Below are positions 1 through 8,484 of a stretch of DNA of 64,000 bases, in pieces. This DNA comes from Amycolatopsis sp. cg9 (GTDB lineage Bacteria; Actinomycetota; Actinomycetes; Mycobacteriales; Pseudonocardiaceae), in NCBI RefSeq assembly GCF_041346945.1, contig NZ_CP166850.1, positions 744,001-808,000 of the forward strand, written 5' to 3'. A program made the position numbers and the translations under genes. The notes under the pieces were generated by a model. The model ran no database searches. It saw only the letters and a list, made by a program, of their open reading frames with translations, and was not told the origin of the DNA. How positions within the stretch are numbered: the first letter of the stretch is position 1; the number at the start of each line of letters is the position of its first letter.

Positions 1-72
1 GTGCGGGCGCTGGTGCCGAGCCTCGAGGCTTTGCCGGAGCCGGCCCCGATCGAGCCGGCAACGCTGTTCTGA
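1..72 (+). CDS. 3' end of an upstream gene (5' truncated)
   Basis: An open frame enters the window at base 1 and ends at the TGA at 70-72. The 23 visible codons give a Pro/Glu/Ala-rich tail (ending EPATLF) with no recognisable motif. The stop codon sits in the loop of a strong inverted repeat at 46-91, which fits the end of a transcription unit. The GTG at 1-3 could be internal, so nothing can be said about function. Confidence 0.5.
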   Translation: MRALVPSLEALPEPAPIEPATLF

Positions 73-91
73 GCGGGGCCGGCTCGATCGG
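46..91 (+). terminator. Stem-loop terminator overlapping the stop codon
   Basis: CCGATCGAGCCGGC (46-59) is perfectly complementary in inverted orientation to 78-91, giving a 14-bp stem with an 18-nt loop that contains the TGA of the truncated gene. There is no T-tract, as is usual for high-GC actinomycete terminators. The stem could also act on the convergent gene that ends at 121. Confidence 0.6.
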
Positions 92-120
92 CGTAGCGTG
101 TACCGATCAGCGACGGTCGC

Positions 121-648
121 CTAGCTGAGCACGAACGAGCTGGCTCGATCCGACCAGTTCGTCGCCACGCACTTGGTCAGATCGGTGCATCGGTCGATGA
201 ACACCGACGAGGCACCGGTCAGGGTGAACCCGTCGTAGAGCTTGATGTCGCATTTGCTCGGGTTGCTGGTGTAGGTGCTGACCGAGGTGAACGTGTTGTT
301 CATGTTGATGCCGTTGTTGTACGAGTAGATGCTCAGGTCGTACAGCTCGTAATCGTTGTTGCTGTACGAGGCGGTGCACACGTGATCGCCGGACAGGATG
401 TTGTACCCGCCGCCCTGGTTGTAGTTGACCCAGTTGTACATCGCCACCAGGTCGTAGTCGGCGGCGGCCGATCGGTGTGCCTGCAGCTTCGACATCGAGT
501 CGAAGCAGACCGTGGTGTGCCTGCTCAGGCTGGTGTTGCAGAAACTTCCGGTACCGGTGCTGCCGGCCGTGGCGGCGTTCGCCGCGGCCGGTTGGGCCAG
601 GACGGCCACGGCGATCATCGACAGGGCAGCGAGAAACCTGCGTTTCAT
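121..648 (-). CDS. Secreted cysteine-rich protein, possibly beta/gamma-crystallin/inhibitor-I36-like
   Basis: The product has 175 residues. The ATG at 648 is preceded by GGAGGAAGAG and opens a classical signal peptide: MKRR, a hydrophobic stretch to about residue 18, and AxA-type cleavage near residue 25 (ANA). The frame is open 75 bases further upstream, but that would bury the signal peptide. The mature part is rich in Tyr, Asn, Ser and Thr and has six cysteines, enough for three disulfides. Near the C terminus, W-S-D-R-A-S-S resembles the motif closing beta/gamma-crystallin-type domains such as those of small secreted metalloprotease inhibitors. Secretion is well supported. The fold assignment is inference from composition and that motif. 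Confidence 0.7.
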   Translation of the reverse strand: MKRRFLAALSMIAVAVLAQPAAANAATAGSTGTGSFCNTSLSRHTTVCFDSMSKLQAHRSAAADYDLVAMYNWVNYNQGGGYNILSGDHVCTASYSNNDYELYDLSIYSYNNGINMNNTFTSVSTYTSNPSKCDIKLYDGFTLTGASSVFIDRCTDLTKCVATNWSDRASSFVLS

Positions 649-800
649 GATCTCTTCCTCCCTCAGGACCCGGCGTCGGACCGACGCCCGGGAACGCCGG
701 CGAGTGGCGTCCGCGAGGCCCACGCGCGGACCTTCGACCCGGTTTAGCCGGCGCGGAAAGACCCAACGGCTCGGTCACCTCGACGGCCGTGGCCGGTCCG

Positions 801-2000
801 TCACCGGTCACGTTCCTTCTCCGCGGCCACGGCCGACGCGGACAGCAGCGTCGCGGCGGCGAGGCCGCCCCACAGGGTTGCCGGGCCGCGGGTGGCGAGG
901 GCGGTGATGACCGCCGGGGAGACGGCGAGGCCGAAGCCCGTCGAGAGCTGGAAGCGGGCGAGGGCGCGGCCCAGGACGTGGGCCGGTGCGAGGGCGGTGA
1001 CGAGCGCGGTGGCGCTGCCCGCGTAGCCGATCTCGCCGATCGTGCAGACCACGGACACCGCGGCGACGGCCGGGGCGCCCCAGCCGTCGGACAGGGAAGA
1101 GGCCGCGAGGAACGCGAGGTAGGACGCGGTCAGCACGACGCCGCCGAGCACCAGCACGGTCCGGCGGGGGAAGCGGGACAGCAGCACGGTGATCGGCACC
1201 TGCAGGGTGACCACCAGCACCGTGTTGGCCACGAAGACGGCCGCCGCCCACACCGGGGACGCGTGCAGCTGGGTCACCAGGACCAGCGGGACCGCGATTT
1301 CGGGGACGTTGAGGCAGAAGGCGTAGACCACGTTGGCGGTCAGGAGCGCGCGCATCCGCGGGGCGGGCCCGTCGGCCGTGACCGCAACGTCGACCGGCCG
1401 CGCGCGGAGGCGGACCGACCACGCCAAGGCCGCCGCGGCGAGGTAGGCGAGCCCGGTCGCGGCCGCCATCGCCCGCACCGCGGTGGTGCCGCCGGCCAGG
1501 CACGCGGTGGCGAGGAGCGCCCCCACGCCCAGGCCGGCGTTGCGCAGCGCGCGGCCGCCCGCGAGCGCGGCGTCGCGTTCCCGCCCGTGGGCGACCGTGG
1601 CCACGAGCGCCGCGTGGGCGACCGGCCACGCCTGGTTGCCGATGCCGAGGAAGAGCGCCGCCGCCGCGAACGGCCCGGCGTGCCCGGGCGGCGCGGCCAG
1701 CAGCAGCGCCACGCCCACCACTCGCACCAGCATCGACGCCGCCACGACCGTGCTGCGCGCGCCGCCGTCCAGCCACCGGCCCACCACGGGCACGCACCCC
1801 AGGCCCACGACGATGCCCGCCGTCATGGCGATGCCGGTGACCGGCGCGGACAGCCCGAGCACCGTCACGCCGTAGAGCAGCAGAAAGGGCCGCAGCAGGC
1901 CGGTGCCGAGCGCGTCCACGACCACGGCGGCGGCGTAGCGGGAACCGCCGGAAGCCCGGACGAGGGCGCGCGGGTGGATCTTGGTCGTCATGACGTCCAC
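801..2000 (-). CDS. MFS transporter, exporter-like
   Basis: A 399-residue polytopic protein with about 12 hydrophobic segments and basic loops after the second helix (GRWLDGGARS) and in the central loop (RLRARPVDV). This is the usual layout of Major Facilitator Superfamily drug or sugar-efflux proteins. The GTG at 2000 gives MDVMTTK; the ATG at 1991 is equally possible and neither has a strong Shine-Dalgarno. It is divergent from the DUF5937/ArsR regulator gene at 2091, with a perfect dyad (2033-2049) between them. This is the classical arrangement of an efflux pump under its own ArsR-type repressor. The substrate cannot be read from the sequence. Confidence 0.8.
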   Translation of the reverse strand: MDVMTTKIHPRALVRASGGSRYAAAVVVDALGTGLLRPFLLLYGVTVLGLSAPVTGIAMTAGIVVGLGCVPVVGRWLDGGARSTVVAASMLVRVVGVALLLAAPPGHAGPFAAAALFLGIGNQAWPVAHAALVATVAHGRERDAALAGGRALRNAGLGVGALLATACLAGGTTAVRAMAAATGLAYLAAAALAWSVRLRARPVDVAVTADGPAPRMRALLTANVVYAFCLNVPEIAVPLVLVTQLHASPVWAAAVFVANTVLVVTLQVPITVLLSRFPRRTVLVLGGVVLTASYLAFLAASSLSDGWGAPAVAAVSVVCTIGEIGYAGSATALVTALAPAHVLGRALARFQLSTGFGLAVSPAVITALATRGPATLWGGLAAATLLSASAVAAEKERDR

Positions 2001-2032
2001 GGTGCGGCCGCCCGCCGGTCTGGCCGCGTCGA

Positions 2033-2049
2033 TTGACGAACACCGTCAA
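2033..2049. promoter_or_regulatory. Dyad operator candidate between MFS and ArsR-type regulator
   Basis: TTGACG (2033-2038), a 5-nt spacer and CGTCAA (2044-2049) form a perfect inverted repeat in the 90-bp divergent intergenic region. Size and position fit a winged-helix dimer site, probably for the regulator encoded at 2091. Binding is inference. Confidence 0.45.
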
Positions 2050-2090
2050 CCGGCGCCGCGGCCGGCGATCGGGCCGGTGAGAATGCGGGG

Positions 2091-3161
2091 ATGACGTTGA
2101 GGATCACGCTCGGCGGCCCGCCGTCCGAGCGGCTGCGGTTCGCCGCTTCGCCGCTGGCCGAGCTGACCGCGATGCTGCACGCGCTGGCCGAGCCCGCGCA
2201 CCACCCGCAGTTCGCCGGCTGGGCCGCGGACGTCTGGACCGGGTTGCGGCCGGAACTGGCCGACCGGCTCAGGGAAGCGGAGTTCCTCTGGCGTTCGTCG
2301 CGGGCCGACTTCCTGGTCCCGGCCGTCCCGCGCCCCACCCTCGCCGAGGAGCTGGACGACGTGGACCGGCTCGACGACGAAACCTACGTGACGGCGGCGC
2401 TCATCACGACGTGCGGCAACAACCGCGTCCACTTCGGCGCGCCGTCCCCGTTGTCCGACGCGACGGCGCGCGAGCGGGCCCTGGACCTCGCCCAAGCCCG
2501 CGGCGCGCGCCAGGAGGCGTTCGCGGAACGCCTGCTCGCGGACCCGGCGGCCGTGCGAACGCGGGTGCGCCGCACTCTCGAACTGTGCGCGGAAGCCTTC
2601 TTCGACGCCGCTTGGACCGGCATCGCCGCGCAGCTCGCCGGGGACCTGCGCCTGAAGAACGACCTGCTCCGCCGCAACGGCATCCAGGCGGCCCTCGCGT
2701 CCGTCTCCGGTTCGGTCACCCTGTCTCCCGACGGCGGCTGCATCGTCGTGGACAAGCTGCAGGACAACACGACGGCCGGTAACGGAGTCGTCTTGATCCC
2801 CAGTGTCTTCGGGCACCCGCACCTGATCGCGATCCACGCTCCCGGCCGGGAGCCGGTGGTGCAGTACCCGATCGCCCCGCCGGATCCGGTCCCGCTGGAG
2901 ACGGTCACCCGCCGGCTGGCGGCCCTGGCCCACCCGGTGCGGCTGCGCCTGCTGCGCACCCTCGCCCGCGGCCCGCACACGACCGGCGAGCTGGCCCTCG
3001 CCTGGGGACTCTCGGCTCCGGAGGTTTCCCGCCACCTCGCCGTCCTGCGCCGCGCGGGCCTCCTCACGCCCCGGCGGCAGGGCCGGTACGTCCGCTACTC
3101 GGTCAACGTGCCCGAGCTGACGGCGCTGGGGACCGACCTGCTGGCGGCCGTACTGCGATAA
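2091..3161 (+). CDS. DUF5937 / ArsR-family transcriptional regulator
   Basis: The protein has 356 residues. The N-terminal 250 residues match the actinobacterial DUF5937 type, opening with a beta strand and R-F-A-A-S-P-L-A-E-L. The C-terminal 80 residues are an ArsR winged helix: LAALAHPVRLRLLRTLARG, then TTGELALAWGLSAPEVSRHL as recognition region, then the LLTPRRQGRYVRYSV wing. No Cys pair for metal sensing is seen in the recognition helix, so a ligand other than metal is likely. A GAGAAT -10-like hexamer ends 6 nt before the ATG, so the mRNA may be leaderless. It is divergent from the MFS gene and probably represses it and itself through the 2033-2049 dyad. Confidence 0.82.
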   Translation: MTLRITLGGPPSERLRFAASPLAELTAMLHALAEPAHHPQFAGWAADVWTGLRPELADRLREAEFLWRSSRADFLVPAVPRPTLAEELDDVDRLDDETYVTAALITTCGNNRVHFGAPSPLSDATARERALDLAQARGARQEAFAERLLADPAAVRTRVRRTLELCAEAFFDAAWTGIAAQLAGDLRLKNDLLRRNGIQAALASVSGSVTLSPDGGCIVVDKLQDNTTAGNGVVLIPSVFGHPHLIAIHAPGREPVVQYPIAPPDPVPLETVTRRLAALAHPVRLRLLRTLARGPHTTGELALAWGLSAPEVSRHLAVLRRAGLLTPRRQGRYVRYSVNVPELTALGTDLLAAVLR

Positions 3162-3225
3162 CCGGTTGAGCGAACCGATCGGTCGCTGACAGGCTGCCGT
3201 CAGCCGTCACCCGCGGGAGCCGTCC

Positions 3226-4089
3226 TTGACCGTCGAAACACCCCCGCCGATCGACGCCGCGCTGACGAGGCGGCTGGTCGACACGCAGTTCCCGCAGTGG
3301 GCCGGGCTGCCCCTGCGGCGGCTCGACCCGGCCGGCTCGGACCACGTGATCCACCGGCTGGGCGAAGAACTCTCCGTTCGCCTCCCCCGCCATTCCGGCG
3401 CGATCGAGCAGGCGGAGAAGGAAGCCGAGTGGCTGCCCCGGCTCGCCCCGCACCTGCCTCTCCCCGTCCCCGTCCCGGTGGCGGTGGGCGCACCCGGCTG
3501 CGGCTACCCGTGGCCGTGGGCGGTGTCGCGCTGGCTGGACGGCGAGCCGGCGACCGTCGAAGCCCTTTCGGACTCGCACGAAGCCGCTCGCGCACTGGCG
3601 GGGTTCCTGACCGCGCTCCACGGGTTCGACGCCGAACCGGCCGAGGACCTCACGCGCCGGCCACTGGCCGCCCGGGACCGGGCGACGCGGTCCGCCATCG
3701 CGGAAACCGGGGACACCTTCGGCACCACGGCGATGACCGAGCTGTGGGCCGCGGCCCTCGCCCACCGCGACCCGCCCCGGGTGTGGTGCCACGGCGACTT
3801 CCACACCGGCAACCTGCTGACGACCAACGGCCGCCTCAGCGCCGTCATCGACTTCGGCGAACTCGGCGTGGGCGACCCGGCGTGCGACCTGATCATCGCG
3901 TTCACCCTCATGTCGGCGGAGACGCGAGCCACGTTCCGCGCCGCGCTCGGAGTGGACGACGCCACCTGGACTCGCGGTCGAGGCTGGGCGTTGGCCACCG
4001 GGTTGAACGCGTACACCACCTACGCCGCGGTGAATCCCCACGTCGCGGCGCAGACCACCCGCCAGATCACCCAGGCCCTCGCCGGCTGA
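3226..4089 (+). CDS. Aminoglycoside phosphotransferase (APH) family kinase
   Basis: A 287-residue protein-kinase-like small-molecule phosphotransferase. The catalytic loop reads VWCHGDFHTGNLL (HGD with Asp base, Asn metal ligand) and is followed by AVIDFGELGVGDPACDL, the DFG-equivalent Brenner motif. An N-terminal lobe with SVRLPR supplies the nucleotide-binding lysine/arginine region. The TTG at 3226 is chosen because GGGAG lies just upstream and the frame gives the full N lobe. Such proteins include antibiotic-resistance enzymes and metabolic kinases; the substrate cannot be read here. It stands alone, 64 bp after the ArsR-type gene and co-directional, so readthrough is possible. Confidence 0.82.
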   Translation: MTVETPPPIDAALTRRLVDTQFPQWAGLPLRRLDPAGSDHVIHRLGEELSVRLPRHSGAIEQAEKEAEWLPRLAPHLPLPVPVPVAVGAPGCGYPWPWAVSRWLDGEPATVEALSDSHEAARALAGFLTALHGFDAEPAEDLTRRPLAARDRATRSAIAETGDTFGTTAMTELWAAALAHRDPPRVWCHGDFHTGNLLTTNGRLSAVIDFGELGVGDPACDLIIAFTLMSAETRATFRAALGVDDATWTRGRGWALATGLNAYTTYAAVNPHVAAQTTRQITQALAG

Positions 4090-4111
4090 ACGGTCCCGGT
4101 TAGGCGCCTGA

Positions 4112-4216
4112 TCAACTCTTGGCCACCAGCGTGACAACCGTGATCACGAAACTCACGACACCGAGCACTTCGGCGAGAAGCGTGAGGCCGTCCTTGCCGA
4201 CTTTGATGGACGGCAC
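4112..4216 (-). CDS. 34-residue single-pass membrane peptide (small ORF)
   Basis: A short frame runs from the GTG at 4216 to the TGA at 4112-4114. GGGGAGG is placed 7 nt before the GTG, which is one of the better ribosome-binding sites in the window. The peptide begins MPSIKVGKDG, followed by a 21-22 residue hydrophobic helix (residues 11-32, rich in Leu, Val and Ile) and ends AKS. It lies in a 310-bp space between the phosphotransferase gene (+) and the reductase gene (-), where no other feature explains the sequence. It could be a small membrane regulator or a holin- or toxin-like peptide. No partner gene or antisense RNA is evident, so function is unknown. Confidence 0.55.
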   Translation of the reverse strand: MPSIKVGKDGLTLLAEVLGVVSFVITVVTLVAKS

Positions 4217-4401
4217 CCGCGCACCTCCCCGACGGAGGAGCAACGCCAGGTTGTCCGAGCCGCCGCCGTCTCACCCGTGATGGGACACGACGAAGCGGAA
4301 GGCACCGGCGAGCTGGTGCGCCGCGGAGCGACGTCCGGTGCTCGATGCCGCGCCTGCGTGCCGTCCCGACCGCCGTGAACCGGCTGGGCGACGCGGTGGA
4401 G

Positions 4402-5139
4402 TCACCGGGCCGTCAGGTACCGCAGCAGCACGCTCTCCCCGTCCGTGAGCACCGAAGCCAGCTCCAGCGCCGCCGGGTCCACCACCCCGCCGAGAGCCGC
4501 GCGGCTCGACGTGCCCGCCACCAGGAACGGCGCCACCGTCAACCGGAACTCGTCGACCACGCCCGCCTCGATCAGCGAACCGAACAGCCGCGGGCCGCCC
4601 TCGCAGTCGATGCGGCCCATGCCCTCCGCCACCAACGTCGAGACCACGCCGGCGCCCGAAACCTCGTTGTCCCCCACCACGAACACCCGCGCGCCGTTCG
4701 AGGCCCACGCCGAACGCAGCGACTCGGGAGCCGCCGAAGACGTGAACACCAGGGTCGGGACCGGCGCTCGAGTGATCACCGGCGCGTCCGGCGGCAGTGA
4801 ACGGCCCGAAGTCACCACCGCCACCGGGGCGATCGGCGCCAGCCCGAACCGACGCCGGCGCTCCGCCGTGCGCGCGTCCGGGCGCATGCCCTCGAAGCCC
4901 TCCGCCATCGCCGTTCCCGCGCCCACCAGGACGACGTCCGCGAGGTCGTTGCCGAGCCGGTAGACGATCCGGTCGGCCGGGGTCGAAAGGCCGCCCGACA
5001 CGCCGTCGACGGTGATCGCGCCGTCCGCGCTCGACACGAAGTTCACGGCCAGCCAGCGCGGGTCGGCCGGGTAGGCGTACAGCTGCTCGAGGTCCTCGTC
5101 GGCCAGTTCACGCTCGGCCGGCCAGACCTGCCGGATCAC
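4402..5139 (-). CDS. RibD C-terminal-type (pyrimidine) reductase family protein
   Basis: A 245-residue protein with the RibD_C/dihydrofolate-reductase fold. WLAVNFVSSADGAITVDG is the first strand and loop, LADVVLVGAGTAMAEGF binds cofactor, and GMGRIDCEGGPRLFGSLI is the conserved substrate/NADPH-binding segment. It resembles 5-amino-6-(5-phosphoribosylamino)uracil reductases but lacks a deaminase domain. The GTG at 5139 overlaps the TGA of the DHPS-like gene by 4 bases (GTGA), so the two are translationally coupled. A role in riboflavin, F420 or a pterin-derived cofactor is possible; the exact substrate is unknown. Confidence 0.8.
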   Translation of the reverse strand: MIRQVWPAERELADEDLEQLYAYPADPRWLAVNFVSSADGAITVDGVSGGLSTPADRIVYRLGNDLADVVLVGAGTAMAEGFEGMRPDARTAERRRRFGLAPIAPVAVVTSGRSLPPDAPVITRAPVPTLVFTSSAAPESLRSAWASNGARVFVVGDNEVSGAGVVSTLVAEGMGRIDCEGGPRLFGSLIEAGVVDEFRLTVAPFLVAGTSSRAALGGVVDPAALELASVLTDGESVLLRYLTAR

Positions 5140-5750
5140 TCCCACCGGACCGCCTTCGCCGGCGGGCGGGTGCCCGCGATGCTCGCCGCCATCTCGGCCA
5201 CGTGCCTCGTCGGGCGCGGGTGCGCCGTGCGGATGATCGCGGCCCCGGCCGACGCCGTCAGCGCCGCCAGCGCCAGGCCCGCCGGGGTCCCGTCGCCCGC
5301 CACTCCGGCCAGCACCGGCACGTCCGGGGGCAGCGACGGCGCCTCGCGCACGACCCCGACGTCGAGCACGGCCCCCTCGGCGGGCACACCGCGCGCCACC
5401 GCTTCGGACACCGACGGTCCGGCGTACCCGGCCCCGAAGCGAGCCGCGACGTCCACCAGGTCGGCGCGGGCGAGGATCAGGTCCGCACCGGCGGAACAAC
5501 TGGCCGAAGCGACCGAAGCGTCCGCGGTGTCGACCGCCAGGACGAGGTCGGGAAAGGTCTCGCGTGCCCACGCGAGCAGGGGTTCGACGCCGGTTCCGGC
5601 GAAACCCACCAGGTCGGCGCCGTCCGCGACGGCACCCGAAACCGCCTCCCGCGCCGCATCGGGCTCCGGGAGCACCTGCACCACGGCCAGCACCAGCGCG
5701 TGGTCACCGCTCAACCGGCGGCCCCGGAAGACGAGGTCGGGGGTCTTCAT
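5136..5750 (-). CDS. Dihydropteroate-synthase-like protein (degenerate, 204 aa)
   Basis: This is a short TIM-barrel-like protein with echoes of FolP. LVLAVVQVLPE sits where GVVNVTPDSF is expected, and LAVDTADASVASASCSAGAD matches the SIDT...A..AGA segment. The DSFSDGG loop, the GGESTRPG loop and the ND after the third strand are not recognisable, and the protein is about 70 residues shorter than typical FolP. It is probably not a standard dihydropteroate synthase. The ATG at 5750 is chosen because AGGGAG lies 6 nt upstream; an ATG at 5771 exists without a good SD. The stop overlaps the reductase start by 4 bases, implying a joint function. Confidence 0.65.
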   Translation of the reverse strand: MKTPDLVFRGRRLSGDHALVLAVVQVLPEPDAAREAVSGAVADGADLVGFAGTGVEPLLAWARETFPDLVLAVDTADASVASASCSAGADLILARADLVDVAARFGAGYAGPSVSEAVARGVPAEGAVLDVGVVREAPSLPPDVPVLAGVAGDGTPAGLALAALTASAGAAIIRTAHPRPTRHVAEMAASIAGTRPPAKAVRWE

Positions 5751-5870
5751 CGCGCTCTCCCTGCTGGACATCCGTGCTTCGCGATCATAAGCGAGCCCGG
5801 CGGGGTGAGCTTTGTTCGCCGTCAGGTGGCGGGGCACCGTCGCCGGGCCACCCGACTCGCGACGGTCTCC

Positions 5871-6170
5871 TCAGGAGGCGAGTGCCTCGTTGATCGCCTG
5901 CAGTTCGTGCGCCGTGCGCGAGGCCGTGAACTCGATGACGTCGTACCGGGCGAGCCGCTGGACCACGAACGGGTCGCTGGCGAGCACGGCGTCGAGCTTG
6001 CCCCGCAGCATCGGGCGGGTCAGGATCACGCGGTCGGCCGCGCCGTTACCCTTTCCGCAAACCAGGAAGAGTCCTTTCGTGAATTGTTTGCGCACCCACT
6101 CCGAATGATCCGGGAGCGCGTAGTCGACTTCTGTTTCGGGCGCTGTGTAGGTCAGCAGTGCGATGTACAT
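5871..6170 (-). CDS. YciI-family protein
   Basis: A 99-residue single-domain protein of the YCII (dimeric alpha/beta ferredoxin-like) family. It opens MYIALLTYTAP and has the characteristic H-S-E-W-V-R helix. Then follow FLVCGKGNGAADRVILTRP and a C-terminal FTASR. Family members include small hydrolases and dehydrochlorinase-like proteins, often of unknown role. The ATG at 6170 is the natural domain start, although the frame is open to 6221; the SD is weak. It is a single-gene unit between the DHPS-like gene and a divergent membrane protein. Confidence 0.75.
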   Translation of the reverse strand: MYIALLTYTAPETEVDYALPDHSEWVRKQFTKGLFLVCGKGNGAADRVILTRPMLRGKLDAVLASDPFVVQRLARYDVIEFTASRTAHELQAINEALAS

Positions 6171-6349
6171 GATTCGATGGTAGGACTCCCGCGGCCACCG
6201 CGCACCCGAAGTTCCGGTCAAGAAAACGGGATTTCCTTTACCAAAACTTTTTCGACATTCTCACCGATTGCCGTACGCCTGTCGTCGTACGACGCGGTGT
6301 CGCCGCCGGGCCGACGCGGCGAGGGCCCGGCGGCGCGACACTACCGGCC

Positions 6350-7258
6350 ATGAACGCACTGACGAGGATCTGGCACGACGGCCGGCGGGCCGAACGCGTC
6401 GCCTACGCCGTCGGCGCGGCGCTGTTCCTGAGCGGCGTCGCCCACGCGGTCGCGCTGCTCGCCACCGGCGGCTCGTGGCTGGGGCCGCTGTCGCTGCGCA
6501 AGGCCGTCACGTTCGGCCTGTCCTTCGGGCTGACGCTGGCGTCGGTCGCCTGGGCGACGTCGTTCCTCACCGTTCGCGACCGGTGGCGCACCGCGCTGCT
6601 CGGCGCCTTCACCGCCGCGAGCGTCGTCGAAGTCGTTCTGGTCAGCATGCAGGCGTGGCGCGGGGTGCCGTCGCACTTCAACTTCGAGACGCCGTTCGAC
6701 AACGTCGTTTCGATGACGCTCGCCGCGGGCGGCGGGGTGCTCATCGTGACCGTCATCGGTTTCACGGCCGCCGCGCTGGTCGAGCCGGGCCCGGCCGCGC
6801 CGAGCCTGCGCCTGGCCGTGCGCGCCGGCCTCGTCGTGCTGCTCGTCGCGCTGGCCACCGGCGCGGTGATGATCGGCCGCGGCGTCGTGGCGGCGCGCGG
6901 CGGCGACCCGCAGCTGGCCTACACGACGGCGGGTTCACTGAAGCCGCTGCACGCGGTGGCGATGCACGCGATCCTCGTGCTGCCCGCCCTGGCCTGGCTG
7001 CTGCGGTTCACCCGCTGGCCCGAGGCGCACCGGCTGCTCGTGGTCAAGGTCGCCGTGGCCGCCGACGCCGTGCTGACCGCCGTCGTCGGCGTCGAGTCCT
7101 TCACCGGCGTGGCCCCGCTCGCCGCGCCGCTGCCGGTCACGGCCCTCTCCGCGCTGGCCGCCCTCGCGCTGGCCGGCACCGGCGGCTACGCGCTGAGCGG
7201 CGTTGAACCGCGTTCCCGATTCGTACGTGTTCGCGATGGGAAGGCAAGGGGCCGGTAA
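6350..7258 (+). CDS. Polytopic membrane protein of unknown function
   Basis: A 302-residue hydrophobic protein with about eight predicted transmembrane helices, for example around AYAVGAALFLSGVAHAVALL, SFGLTLASVAWATSFL and LRLAVRAGLVVLLVALA. It has a short basic cytoplasmic tail (RSRFVRVRDGKARGR). No catalytic motif is visible, and I do not recognise the family. A -10-like GACACT ends 7 nt before the ATG, suggesting a leaderless transcript. A 12-bp palindrome CGTCGTACGACG (6283-6294) lies 56 bp upstream and may be an operator. The aminotransferase gene follows 21 bp downstream and may be co-transcribed. Confidence 0.75.
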   Translation: MNALTRIWHDGRRAERVAYAVGAALFLSGVAHAVALLATGGSWLGPLSLRKAVTFGLSFGLTLASVAWATSFLTVRDRWRTALLGAFTAASVVEVVLVSMQAWRGVPSHFNFETPFDNVVSMTLAAGGGVLIVTVIGFTAAALVEPGPAAPSLRLAVRAGLVVLLVALATGAVMIGRGVVAARGGDPQLAYTTAGSLKPLHAVAMHAILVLPALAWLLRFTRWPEAHRLLVVKVAVAADAVLTAVVGVESFTGVAPLAAPLPVTALSALAALALAGTGGYALSGVEPRSRFVRVRDGKARGR

Positions 7259-7279
7259 AGCGGCGGACGGAGAACACGC

Positions 7280-8473
7280 GTGCGGCACGGTATGACCACC
7301 AGGGGCCTGTTCCAGCAGAGCGCGGCCCACAGCCCGTCGTTCTTCTCCGTGGCCAGGGCGATGGGACAGCACGCCGACGACCTCGCGGACTTCTGCATCC
7401 CCTGCAACCCCTACTTCCCGACCGACGAGATGTTCGGCGAGCTGGAGCGCAACCTCCGCACCATCCTGAAGTTCTACCCGAGCGACGCCGGCGCGATCAC
7501 CGCGCAGCTGGCGAGCGTGCTGCGGCTCAACCCGTCGACGATTTCGCTCGCCAACGGCTCGACCGAGCTGATCACCTGGATCGACCAGCTGCTGGTGGAC
7601 TCCAGCGTCGCGGTGCCGATCCCGACGTTCGGCCGCTGGACCGACCAGCCGCTGGAGACCGGCAAGCGCGTCGACATGTTCGTGCTCAAGGAGGCGGACA
7701 ACTTCGAGCTCCGCGTGGACGAGTACATCGACTTCATCAAGCGCCGCGGCTCCCGGGTCGCGGTGCTGTGCAACCCGAACAACCCCGACGGCGGCTACCT
7801 TTCGCGGCGCGAGGTGATCCGGTTCATGGACGCCCTCGAGGACCTCGACCTCGTGGTGATCGACGAATCGTTCATCGACTTCGTCGAAGTGGAGATGAAC
7901 GCGTCGGTGGCGGCCGAAGCCGTCGTCCGGCCCAACGTGATCGTGCTGAAGAGCCTCGGCAAGAACTTCGGGCTGCACGGCATCCGCTTCGGCTACCAGG
8001 TGTCGAACCCGGCGCTGACGCGCAAACTGTCGGCCGCGCTGCCGAAGTGGAACCTGAACTCGCTCGCCGAAACCGTGATCTTCATGCTCGCCGAGCACCG
8101 CGCGGAATACGAGGAAAGCCTCAAGAAGCTCGCGCTCGACCGGTTCATGATGAATTCGCAGCTGAACCAGTTCCAGGAGCTGACGGTCTACCCGTCGCAG
8201 GCGAACTTCCTGCTCGTCAAGCTGCCGGCTTCGGTCGACGGCGCCGAGCTGTGCGACTACCTGCTCGCCGAGCACCACCTGCTGGTGCGCCAGTGCGGCA
8301 ACAAGATCGGCATGACCAGCCAGTTCATGCGCTTCGGGGTGCGGCCGGACACCGAGGTCGAGCGGCTGGTCGAAGGGCTGCGCGGGGTCGAGCGGCTCGG
8401 CGGCGGGCGGCACGCGACGCCGACGATCGAGCTCGTCTCGCACTCCCGCGAACCGGAACGGTCGATCAGCTGA
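7280..8473 (+). CDS. PLP-dependent class I/II aminotransferase, HisC-like
   Basis: A 397-residue fold-type I PLP enzyme. The cofactor lysine is K228 in LKSLGKNFGLHGIRFGY. The phosphate/ring-binding segment is VVIDESF with D195, NPNNPDG spans 165-171, and ANGSTELI is the N-terminal phosphate cup. The overall pattern is closest to histidinol-phosphate-type aminotransferases, but FCIPCNPYFPTDEMF at the N terminus differs from housekeeping HisC. The GTG at 7280 has GGAG 8 nt upstream; an ATG at 7292 is the alternative. The next gene begins 12 bp downstream and encodes a small-molecule kinase, so the pair may modify one amino or amino-alcohol substrate, for example in a natural product or lipid head group. 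Confidence 0.8.
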   Translation: MRHGMTTRGLFQQSAAHSPSFFSVARAMGQHADDLADFCIPCNPYFPTDEMFGELERNLRTILKFYPSDAGAITAQLASVLRLNPSTISLANGSTELITWIDQLLVDSSVAVPIPTFGRWTDQPLETGKRVDMFVLKEADNFELRVDEYIDFIKRRGSRVAVLCNPNNPDGGYLSRREVIRFMDALEDLDLVVIDESFIDFVEVEMNASVAAEAVVRPNVIVLKSLGKNFGLHGIRFGYQVSNPALTRKLSAALPKWNLNSLAETVIFMLAEHRAEYEESLKKLALDRFMMNSQLNQFQELTVYPSQANFLLVKLPASVDGAELCDYLLAEHHLLVRQCGNKIGMTSQFMRFGVRPDTEVERLVEGLRGVERLGGGRHATPTIELVSHSREPERSIS

Positions 8474-8484
8474 GCACGTGGGCG

